Under the pieces are notes generated by a model. The model had not been told where the DNA came from and made no database searches. It saw only the letters and a list, made by a program, of their open reading frames with translations. Shown one piece after another: positions 34,323-41,764 of a stretch of DNA of 64,000 nucleotides. This stretch comes from Maribacter algicola (GTDB lineage: Bacteria; Bacteroidota; Bacteroidia; Flavobacteriales; Flavobacteriaceae), in contig NZ_QUSX01000004.1 of NCBI RefSeq assembly GCF_003933245.1, forward strand, positions 86,170 through 150,169, read 5' to 3'. Both the position numbers and the translations under genes were made by a program. Position 1 is the first letter of the stretch; every line of letters begins with the position of its first letter.

Positions 34323-36857
34323 TTACTCATTGACCACCTCAATATCATAAAGTCCAGCCATGGGCCTTCCATCCTCTGTAATGCCTTCCACCCTTACCTG
34401 GAACATTCCGGTTTTGTCCCCTGTAAAGAAGTCCACACTGGATAGTCCTGCATTACTAAAGGTCAAATCAGGGTTCCAAAACAGTGTTGTACGATAATCA
34501 GGTTTTCTTGGGTCCCCTTCGTAATAGTCAGGGACATAGAATTCCCTCGTTTTATTAAAGCCAGGGACCATAAACGATACCACACCAGGGTATTGTTCCT
34601 GTGCGACTAACTCTTCATAGGATTTGTTCGTGTAAATGCCAATGACCCCGTTTGCTCCTCTGGATCCAAAAAAGGCGAGATCAGGCCCTTTGACCACATC
34701 TATAAATTCTATTTCTATTGCCCTTAATTGTTGAAGAAAGTCCACAGTTGAGGTAGTACCATTTACCAGAATCAAGGGATCTCCACCTGCGAAAATGGTA
34801 TTCCTAGTACCCATTATTCTTATTTGTTGCATTGGATAAGAACCAGTTACATAAACTCCCGCAACTCTATTCAATAAATCTATGGCACTCATTGCTTCGT
34901 TCCCTAGTACATCTTCCCTGAAAAGCCGACTTGAAAATGGACCTGTGGTCATTCTGGCTGTAGGATTCGAATTGGTCGCCATTTGGTGTCTGGTCAACCT
35001 TTTGTCCTTATCGGTGACCGTTACCTCTTCCAATTGGGTCACACCGACCGGGTCGTACATATAGTCCGTAACCTTTCTTTGGTATTCTTCCTTGGCGTAT
35101 TCCCTTAATAGTTGAATCGTGTTTTGGGCCTGTTGCCCCTTTGTGGTTGTGGCCACCCTTGGCCATTGTTCCTCTAGGGCAATGGAAAAATTACTTTTTT
35201 TCGAGTCCCATTTAGCAAGGGAATCATGTGCCTCTACTGTGGCCTCCAGGCTATCCGTAAAATAAAAGGGCCCAAAGGAGAATTGGCCTTTCTCAGTTGT
35301 TTTTTGCTTTGAATTGATCAGATCAACCCCGTACAAATTCAGGGTAACGGATGTCTCCTTTGGCCTATTCGGCAGATTGAACTTAGTGGTCTTTCCCCGT
35401 ACCATGATACCTTTTTCCGGGGAAATTTTTGGCAACCGCGCCAAACTGTCCGAAAGCATGTCCTTCCAAACGAACCTTCGCCAACCCCGGGTAAGCATCA
35501 AGGCGTCCAACAAAAACTTACGGTGCTTGGAACCGTCCTCGAAGAAAAATTCGGGATCGGCTATCCTTCCCCCTAGATCCGAATTGAGGAGCAGCCAACT
35601 TTTAAATGAGTTGGCATGGCTTTGGTCAATGCCATTTTTGGAAACGACACCCACGGAGAAATCCCCTTTCAACGGGCTGCCGTCGGCATCGGTCAGTACC
35701 ACGGCGAGATTCACCTTTTCCCTTTTCCCATAGACTTTGGCCGGAGCGGAGAAAGCCATTTGAGCATCGTTTTTTGGATCGTCTATAAATACCAAACGTT
35801 CCGCCAGCGGTTCCCCATTGGATGCAAACAAGGTAAAGTGCGCCACGCCATCTTTCAACTCACTCGTAAAAATCTTTGTGGCATAGGACGATTTATCCGA
35901 AGGCTCCCCGATTCTCTTGAAAATGAGATCGCCGCGCAGATGGCCTACCAAAAGAGTACCTTCCAAAGTACGGTCAGGGCTACTGGCCACTTGGACCAAG
36001 ATGTGGTCCTCCCTGTTTTGGAGATTTAATAGATACCCGGAGGAAACCGACTCAGGCAATGGGTAGGCATATTCCTTGCAATCCACGGTAAAATTGGCGC
36101 GGTATTTTCTGCCTTCCCTTGGGATGAACCGAACCCTTCCCAAACCGAATTCATGGGACTCAAAGCTTGTTACTATTTCATCTTCGGAACTTATGATGTC
36201 ACCTTTCAGGGCAACACCGTTTCCGTTATCGTCCAAAACCTCGATACCAATAGTTCCTGGAAGTTCTGAGACCAAATCGCCTCCCTCGGGATAAAACTTG
36301 ATTTTTGGGATTCCGGAAACGGATTGAGGCGTAGTGGCCCCAAATCCTTCTAAGGACCTATATGGCATTGAGCCGTCCAAACTTGATCCTTGCTCCAGTT
36401 TTTGAACCAAAATGGGAATCCTTTTTTGGTATATCAAAGGTTCCTCCTCATTGAGCATATATTTAGTGTAGGTTCGTAAGGTGTAGGTTCCCTGGGGGAT
36501 TTTCTCGTCTATTTGAATATCCCCTGCAACGCTCTTGTCATTCGCGAACAACTTTCGCTGGGCCACAACACTATCACGGTCATTTACCAGGTCAACGTAG
36601 ATAACCTTGCTTTTACTTGAAACGTCGTGTGTTATCCCATCAAGAAGATAGGTCTTGAACCATATGGTATCGCCATTGGTGTAAACGTCCTTGTCCGTAT
36701 GGAGGTAGGTTTTTTCCGGGGCTCGATTCTGCCTATAGTCAACGAGCCTGGTCTTTATTTTTTCCAGCAAAACATACTCTTGGGAAAGTTCCGAATAGGA
36801 CTGGACCAAAAAAATGGTTAGGAGGCCTAAAACAATCGAAGGGACAATTTTTTTCAT
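34323..36857 (-). CDS. Exported protein with MG2-like and TonB-plug domains, no barrel
   Basis: The product of about 844 residues has a signal-type N-terminus (MKKIVPS then a hydrophobic core). An alpha-2-macroglobulin MG2-like region follows (from about residue 40, 'EKTYLHTDKDVYTNGDTIWFKT' in part), then several Ig-like domains and a carboxypeptidase-like stretch. Near the C-terminus is a TonB-dependent-receptor plug ('AIDLLNRVAGVYVTG', 'DPLILVNG', 'GANGVIGIYT'). There is no transmembrane barrel, so it cannot be a receptor by itself. Such proteins are common in Bacteroidota and of unknown function. I chose the ATG at 36857 over the upstream TTG at 36944. Confidence 0.82.
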   Translation of the reverse strand: MKKIVPSIVLGLLTIFLVQSYSELSQEYVLLEKIKTRLVDYRQNRAPEKTYLHTDKDVYTNGDTIWFKTYLLDGITHDVSSKSKVIYVDLVNDRDSVVAQRKLFANDKSVAGDIQIDEKIPQGTYTLRTYTKYMLNEEEPLIYQKRIPILVQKLEQGSSLDGSMPYRSLEGFGATTPQSVSGIPKIKFYPEGGDLVSELPGTIGIEVLDDNGNGVALKGDIISSEDEIVTSFESHEFGLGRVRFIPREGRKYRANFTVDCKEYAYPLPESVSSGYLLNLQNREDHILVQVASSPDRTLEGTLLVGHLRGDLIFKRIGEPSDKSSYATKIFTSELKDGVAHFTLFASNGEPLAERLVFIDDPKNDAQMAFSAPAKVYGKREKVNLAVVLTDADGSPLKGDFSVGVVSKNGIDQSHANSFKSWLLLNSDLGGRIADPEFFFEDGSKHRKFLLDALMLTRGWRRFVWKDMLSDSLARLPKISPEKGIMVRGKTTKFNLPNRPKETSVTLNLYGVDLINSKQKTTEKGQFSFGPFYFTDSLEATVEAHDSLAKWDSKKSNFSIALEEQWPRVATTTKGQQAQNTIQLLREYAKEEYQRKVTDYMYDPVGVTQLEEVTVTDKDKRLTRHQMATNSNPTARMTTGPFSSRLFREDVLGNEAMSAIDLLNRVAGVYVTGSYPMQQIRIMGTRNTIFAGGDPLILVNGTTSTVDFLQQLRAIEIEFIDVVKGPDLAFFGSRGANGVIGIYTNKSYEELVAQEQYPGVVSFMVPGFNKTREFYVPDYYEGDPRKPDYRTTLFWNPDLTFSNAGLSSVDFFTGDKTGMFQVRVEGITEDGRPMAGLYDIEVVNE

Positions 36858-37250
36858 AATGCTTGAATTTGTTGTTTTTAATCGATCAAGCCTTGCTGCC
36901 CGATGATGTAGTTTTGCTAAAAAACCTTTGGGGGTCATCATCAATGGCCATGGCCTATTTCATAGTATTGGATGAGATTGACGATTAACAAATTATAAAT
37001 TTATAGGATGTTTTATTTGCATTTTAACAAGATTTTTACTAAAAATATCAACTTTCTTATTTCCAACAGGCAGAAAGATTGATTGCCATTTTCATTTCAC
37101 ATAATCATTATCAAATTCAGGGTTTAGTATTTTTAGTTTCGCTTTTCTAGCTTAAAATGGGTCACCACGGAAAATTGAACAAAAATTGTTGTCTGACTAT
37201 TTGAAGTTTATTCCCTATTTTTGTCGAGTTCAAAGCACGACTTACGAACT
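36858..37250 (+). other. 393-bp intergenic region upstream of pyrR
   Basis: This AT-rich region separates divergent genes. It contains a 10-bp palindrome GGCCATGGCC near 36946, and the pyrR -7 box at 37216-37223. I see no attenuator hairpin, tRNA, or coding sequence beyond the unlikely 5' extension of the MG2/plug gene. Confidence 0.6.
37216..37223 (+). promoter_or_regulatory. TAnnTTTG -7 box of the pyrR-pyrB operon
   Basis: TATTTTTG lies 27 bases before the ATG at 37251. The implied leader of about 20 nt is too short for a classic PyrR antiterminator/terminator structure. It also excludes the upstream in-frame start at 37221. Confidence 0.55.
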
Positions 37251-37790
37251 ATGGGTCAAAAAGTCTTACTCTCTTCCAAGGAAATAAATATCATCCTACA
37301 TCGTTTGGCCTGTCAACTGCTTGAAAATCACGAAGATTTTAAGGATACGGTACTCATTGGGATACAACCCAGGGGAATTTATGTTGCTGAAAGACTGGTT
37401 AAAATTCTATTGGAAGAGTATAAGGTGAAGCACATAGATTTAGGTTTTTTGGATATTACCTTTTATCGAGACGATTTTAGGAGGGGCGAAAAAACCTTGG
37501 AGGCGACCAAGACGAAAATCAATTTTTTGGTAGAGGATAAAAAAGTGGTTCTAATTGATGATGTGCTGTATACTGGCCGTAGTATCAATGCAGCGTTAAC
37601 GGCCCTGCAATCCTTTGGAAGACCTAGGGAAGTTGAGCTCTTGACCCTAATTGATAGAAGGTTCAGCAGACATCTTCCCATACAGCCAAATTATAGGGGA
37701 AGACAGGTGGATGCCATAGACAACGAGAAGGTAAAAGTGATGTGGGAAGAAAATGACGGGGAGGATATAATTTATTTGATAAATAGGTAA
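37251..37790 (+). CDS. pyrR: PyrR: uracil phosphoribosyltransferase / pyr regulator
   Basis: The product of about 179 residues belongs to the PyrR branch of phosphoribosyltransferases. The PRPP-binding motif reads VVLIDDVLYTGRSINAAL (about 96-113), and 'IGIQPRGIYVAERL' and 'LTLIDRRFSRHLPIQPNYRG' (part) are typical. In Gram-positives PyrR binds pyr mRNA; in many Bacteroidota its regulatory role is not established. It is 5 bp upstream of pyrB. The very short leader predicted here leaves no room for upstream attenuation. Confidence 0.92.
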   Translation: MGQKVLLSSKEINIILHRLACQLLENHEDFKDTVLIGIQPRGIYVAERLVKILLEEYKVKHIDLGFLDITFYRDDFRRGEKTLEATKTKINFLVEDKKVVLIDDVLYTGRSINAALTALQSFGRPREVELLTLIDRRFSRHLPIQPNYRGRQVDAIDNEKVKVMWEENDGEDIIYLINR

Positions 37791-37795
37791 TACAA

Positions 37796-38725
37796 ATGAG
37801 CGAACTGAGTGTAAATCACTTGTTGGGAATCAAATATTTGAAAGAATCGGATATTCAGCTCATTTTTGAAACAGCGGATCATTTTAAGGAGGTAATCAAT
37901 CGGTCCATCAAAAAAGTTCCTTCACTTAGGGACATTACCATCGCCAATATTTTTTTTGAAAACAGCACCCGTACAAAGCTGTCCTTTGAACTGGCGGAAA
38001 AGCGACTTTCTGCCGATGTGCTCAACTTTTCAGCAAGTCAGTCCTCCGTTAAAAAGGGAGAAACCCTTATCGATACAGTAAACAATATTTTATCCATGAA
38101 AGTGGATATGGTAGTGATGAGGCATCCCAATCCCGGAGCAGGTATCTTTTTGGCCAAACATGTGAAGGCATCGATCATCAACGCTGGTGACGGTGCTCAT
38201 GAGCATCCTACCCAGGCCTTGTTGGATTCCTTTTCTATTCGGGAGAAATTAGGGGATGTAGCAGGTAAAAACGTAGTTATCGTAGGAGATATTCTGCATT
38301 CAAGGGTTGCACTTTCCAATATTTTTGCGTTGAAACTTCAAGGGGCAAACGTGAAAGTTTGCGGTCCAAAAACATTGATTCCCAAGTATGTGGAATCCTT
38401 AGGAGTAGGAGTGGAGATGGATTTGAAAAAGGCGTTGGAATGGTGCGATGTAGCCAATATGTTGCGTATACAAAACGAACGTTTAGATATTAGCTATTTC
38501 CCAACTACAAGGGAGTACACCCAGCAGTTTGGGGTGAATAAAAGACTCTTGGATAGTTTGGACAAGGAAATCGTTATCATGCATCCCGGTCCCATCAATC
38601 GTGGCGTGGAAATAACAAGTGATGTGGCAGATTCCAAACAGTCCATTATACTCAATCAGGTAGAAAATGGTGTTGCCGTTCGTATGGCGGTAATTTATTT
38701 GTTAGCTTCAAAAATTAAACAATAG
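37796..38725 (+). CDS. pyrB: Aspartate carbamoyltransferase catalytic subunit
   Basis: The 309-residue enzyme condenses carbamoyl phosphate with aspartate in the second step of pyrimidine synthesis. It has the carbamoyl-phosphate motif 'FFENSTRTKLSFELAEKRL', 'GDGAHEHPTQALLDSFSI', and the C-terminal 'HPGPINRGVEI'. No pyrI regulatory subunit is adjacent. Instead it is followed 5 bp later by a small STAS-like gene and RNase Z, which are probably co-transcribed. Confidence 0.96.
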   Translation: MSELSVNHLLGIKYLKESDIQLIFETADHFKEVINRSIKKVPSLRDITIANIFFENSTRTKLSFELAEKRLSADVLNFSASQSSVKKGETLIDTVNNILSMKVDMVVMRHPNPGAGIFLAKHVKASIINAGDGAHEHPTQALLDSFSIREKLGDVAGKNVVIVGDILHSRVALSNIFALKLQGANVKVCGPKTLIPKYVESLGVGVEMDLKKALEWCDVANMLRIQNERLDISYFPTTREYTQQFGVNKRLLDSLDKEIVIMHPGPINRGVEITSDVADSKQSIILNQVENGVAVRMAVIYLLASKIKQ

Positions 38726-38730
38726 CACTT

Positions 38731-39063
38731 ATGATTTTTGATAAGGACGGAACTACGACCATAATAGACCAGGAAAAAAAATCACTTTCCATCTTCTTAA
38801 AAAATTTGGAAGAGAAGTACACGGAAGTCAAGAATGACAACTTAATAATCAACCTGTTCACTTTTGATAAATTGACATCGGGGGATGTATTGGAGTTTTT
38901 GGAAATGTCCAATAAGCACCGAAAATCAGGAAAATCCTTCGTAATCGTTACGGATAAGGTTTCTTATGATGAGGTCCCCGATGAAATAATTGTCGCCCCT
39001 ACCTTGCAAGAGGCGAAGGATATTATTGAAATGGAGGAAATTGAAAGGGATTTGGAGCTTTGA
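38731..39063 (+). CDS. Small STAS-like protein upstream of RNase Z
   Basis: The 110-residue protein has no signal or membrane segment. Its pattern suggests a STAS-like alpha/beta fold: 'NLIINLFTFDKLTSGDVLEFLEMSNKHRKSGKSFVIV' (shown only in part: LIINL, VLEFLEM, SFVIV), with a terminal acidic helix 'IIEMEEIERDLEL'. It overlaps the RNase Z gene by four bases (TTGA), which suggests translational coupling. A similar small gene precedes rnz in other Flavobacteriia. Its function is unknown and the fold call is tentative. Confidence 0.7.
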   Translation: MIFDKDGTTTIIDQEKKSLSIFLKNLEEKYTEVKNDNLIINLFTFDKLTSGDVLEFLEMSNKHRKSGKSFVIVTDKVSYDEVPDEIIVAPTLQEAKDIIEMEEIERDLEL

Positions 39064-39968
39064 AATTGACCATATTAGGTTGTTATGCCGCTACGCCAAG
39101 AACATTGACCAACCCAACCTCACAGGTATTGGAGATCAAGAACCACATGTTTCTAATAGATTGTGGTGAAGGCACCCAGGTTCAGCTTCGCAGACACGGA
39201 ATCAAGTTTTCAAGAATCAATCACATATTTATTTCCCACTTGCATGGAGACCATTTCTTTGGACTTCCGGGTTTGATTTCTACGTTCCGGTTATTGGGAA
39301 GGGAAAAGGAACTCAATATTTATGGCCCCAAAGGAATAAAGGAAGCCATTACCTTGTTGTTAAAACTTGGGGATTCCTGGACCAACTATCCCTTGCATTT
39401 TCATGAATTGACCTCAGTCGATAGTGAGGTTATTTTTGAGGATGCAAAAGTAACCGTACAAACAATACCCTTAGATCATAGGGTCTATACCAATGGATTT
39501 TTATTCAGGGAAAAAGAGAGGGAACGTACCTTGAACATTGAGGCCGTTCGGTTTTATGAAATCGACAAGGCATATTTCAACATCATTAAAAAGGGAAAGG
39601 ATATTGTCACCGAAATGGGTGAGATCATTCCCAACAAGGAATTGACATTCGATCCACCCAAACCAACTTCCTATGCCTTCTGTAGCGATACGGCCTATAA
39701 TCCTCATCTTGTTCCGTTAATAAAGGGTGTAGATTGTTTATACCATGAGGCTACTTTTTTGGAATCGGAAACAGATTTGGCAAAAAAAACAAAGCATAGT
39801 ACGGCCAAACAAGCAGCAAAAATAGCAAAGGAAGCTTCCGTAGGTAAATTGATTTTGGGGCATTATTCCACCCGATACGCCTCCATTGAAGTTTTTAAGG
39901 AAGAGGCTTGCCAAGTTTTTGATCAGGTGGAATTGGCAGATGATGGCAAATCTTTCGAGTTTAATTAA
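39060..39968 (+). CDS. rnz: Ribonuclease Z (tRNA 3'-end processing endonuclease)
   Basis: The 302-residue metallo-beta-lactamase-fold nuclease removes 3' trailers from tRNA precursors. The zinc-binding HLHGDHFFGLPG motif lies near residues 60-71, with further ligands in 'CSDTAYNPHL' and 'LILGHYSTRY'. The start is TTG at 39060, within TTGA overlapping the stop of the preceding gene. Beginning there gives the family's usual 'MKLTILGCYAATPR' N-terminus. It is the last gene of the pyrR-pyrB transcript. Confidence 0.93.
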   Translation: MKLTILGCYAATPRTLTNPTSQVLEIKNHMFLIDCGEGTQVQLRRHGIKFSRINHIFISHLHGDHFFGLPGLISTFRLLGREKELNIYGPKGIKEAITLLLKLGDSWTNYPLHFHELTSVDSEVIFEDAKVTVQTIPLDHRVYTNGFLFREKERERTLNIEAVRFYEIDKAYFNIIKKGKDIVTEMGEIIPNKELTFDPPKPTSYAFCSDTAYNPHLVPLIKGVDCLYHEATFLESETDLAKKTKHSTAKQAAKIAKEASVGKLILGHYSTRYASIEVFKEEACQVFDQVELADDGKSFEFN

Positions 39969-40019
39969 AACAAGCACGCAACCAAAGGTTAATAGGAATA
40001 TCTTCTTATAAATATTGTT

Positions 40020-40520
40020 ATGAAGAATACCATTTTATTGACTTTTATATTTCTATTGTTTACATCGATTTCTTGTGAAAAAGCAGATGGAATAGCCTCT
40101 GAGTTACAAGGTAATGCTATTATCGGTACTTGGAACCGTATCGATGAAATACCTAGTGGCGGTATACGGGAGGATTATCGGTATTTCGATGTGGAGACTT
40201 TGCATACCTTCGAGTTGGATGGAACCTACACCTATAAAGTTAATTACTATGGTTTTAAGGATGAGAACCTAAATGAACTAATGGGGCAATCCGAGAATAA
40301 AGGAACATTTGAAGTTTACAACGATAGTGTTTTCATGAGGGTTTGTGAAAATACTTCTTGGGAAAAAGGATTTAAGCCGAAGCCTGAGACTATCCAATTA
40401 AATGGAGAGGCTTATGGGAATCGATTTATTATAAAGAAGGAAACATTGACTTTGTATTATATTTCATATCCTGCTGATGCACCAGTACAGACCCAAATGA
40501 GTTTTAAAAGGGTTGAATAG
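40020..40520 (+). CDS. Lipocalin-like hypothetical lipoprotein
   Basis: The 166-residue protein has a lipobox (TSISC, Cys about residue 19) and a soluble beta-rich domain starting 'NAIIGTWNRIDEI', which resembles the 'GTWxL' opening of lipocalin-like proteins. It ends 'PVQTQMSFKRVE' with a final strand. No function is recognisable. It is a single gene followed by a strong terminator. Confidence 0.72.
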   Translation: MKNTILLTFIFLLFTSISCEKADGIASELQGNAIIGTWNRIDEIPSGGIREDYRYFDVETLHTFELDGTYTYKVNYYGFKDENLNELMGQSENKGTFEVYNDSVFMRVCENTSWEKGFKPKPETIQLNGEAYGNRFIIKKETLTLYYISYPADAPVQTQMSFKRVE

Positions 40521-40540
40521 GTTAAAATTAATTGTTTAAT

Positions 40541-40575
40541 AAGACCCCAAAGGTGATTAAAGCTTTTGGGGTCTT
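40541..40575 (+). terminator. Rho-independent terminator after the lipocalin-like gene
   Basis: An 11-bp stem (AAGACCCCAAA with TTTGGGGTCTT) encloses a 13-base loop and is followed by a T-rich stretch (GTTATTTTTATT). Confidence 0.85.
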
Positions 40576-40620
40576 GTTATTTTTATTGATCTTTGAGTAT
40601 CTTGTTTTTTAGATTAGAAT

Positions 40621-41268
40621 ATGCAGAAAGACCTAGGTAATTACAGGAAATCTTACGAGAAAAGTGCCTTAATGGAGGATTGTATCTCTGATAATCCCAT
40701 GCAACTATTCAAGACATGGTTTCATGAGGTAGAGGCTTCAGAGGGTGTTGACGAGCCCAATGCCATGACCGTTTCCACGATTGGTCTGGATGGTTTTCCC
40801 AAAAGCCGGGTGGTATTGCTAAAGCGTTTCAACCATGAAGGCTTTATTTTCTATACAAATTATACCAGTGAAAAGGGAAGGGCCATTGCTGCAAACCCAA
40901 ACATTTGTATTTCCTTTTTTTGGCCCAATATGGAGCGTCAGGTTATCATAAAGGGAAAAGCGGAAAAGGTTGCCGAGAATCTATCCGATGGATACTTTGA
41001 ATCCCGACCAAAAGGGAGCCAATTAGGTGCCTTGGTATCCAACCAAAGCAGTGTTATCGCCTCTAGGGATGTCCTTGAACAGGAACTTAAAACACTTGAG
41101 GCTACCTACAAAAATAAGGAAGTGCCACGACCAAATCACTGGGGCGGTTATCTAGTGAAACCCATATCCATCGAGTTTTGGCAGGGAAGACCTAATCGTC
41201 TACACGACAGGATCCGCTTTACCTTGCAAGTGGATTGGGATTGGAAAATGGAACGTTTGGCACCTTAA
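40621..41268 (+). CDS. pdxH: Pyridoxamine 5'-phosphate oxidase
   Basis: The 215-residue flavoenzyme oxidises pyridoxamine or pyridoxine 5'-phosphate to pyridoxal 5'-phosphate. FMN-binding segments include 'SRVVLLKRFNHEGFIFYTNY' and 'ALVSNQSSVI'. The C-terminal signature 'EFWQGRPNRLHDRI' is diagnostic. It is followed 10 bp later by a SixA-like phosphatase gene and then ppk1, probably in one transcript. Confidence 0.95.
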   Translation: MQKDLGNYRKSYEKSALMEDCISDNPMQLFKTWFHEVEASEGVDEPNAMTVSTIGLDGFPKSRVVLLKRFNHEGFIFYTNYTSEKGRAIAANPNICISFFWPNMERQVIIKGKAEKVAENLSDGYFESRPKGSQLGALVSNQSSVIASRDVLEQELKTLEATYKNKEVPRPNHWGGYLVKPISIEFWQGRPNRLHDRIRFTLQVDWDWKMERLAP

Positions 41269-41278
41269 TCAGTAAAGA

Positions 41279-41764
41279 ATGAAGAATCTACTTTTCATGC
41301 GCCATGGCAAATCATCATGGGACCTTGATGTTGAAGACCAAGACAGACCTCTGGCTCAAAGAGGAATAGATGATGCCCATTTGGTAGGAAGTAAACTATC
41401 AAAAGGTCAGATTAGACTAGACTTTACGTTTTCAAGTCCGGCAAACAGGGCCTTGCATACGGCCATGATATGTTTGAGAAACCTTAAATTTCCCATGGCC
41501 AAGTTTCAAATTGCTACGGACCTTTATGACTTTACGGGGAACCATGTCCTTGATTTTGTGAAAAAAATGGACAATTCATTAGGCACGGTCATGATTTTTG
41601 GACATAATCATGCCTTTACCCATTTGGTAAATTCCCTTGGAGATTCATATATTGAAAACGTTCCAACAAGTGGTTTTGTCCACATACGGTTCAAACAAGA
41701 TTCTTGGGCAAGCATTTCCCAAGGCAAAACAGTAGAAACGATTTTTCCAAAGCACTTAAGATAA
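41279..41764 (+). CDS. SixA-like histidine phosphatase
   Basis: The 161-residue protein has the RHG motif of the histidine phosphatase superfamily (LLFMRHGKSSWD, residues 4-15), and the second catalytic His in 'VMIFGHNHAFTHLV'. SixA in E. coli dephosphorylates histidine-phosphotransfer proteins, but other small relatives act on different phosphoesters. Its stop overlaps the ppk1 start in TAATG, so the two proteins are probably translationally coupled. Confidence 0.88.
   Translation: MKNLLFMRHGKSSWDLDVEDQDRPLAQRGIDDAHLVGSKLSKGQIRLDFTFSSPANRALHTAMICLRNLKFPMAKFQIATDLYDFTGNHVLDFVKKMDNSLGTVMIFGHNHAFTHLVNSLGDSYIENVPTSGFVHIRFKQDSWASISQGKTVETIFPKHLR

Noticed and set aside
36858..36944. N-terminal extension of the MG2/plug protein from a TTG at 36944
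   Set aside because: It would place 29 basic residues before a good signal peptide. The ATG at 36857 is the better start.
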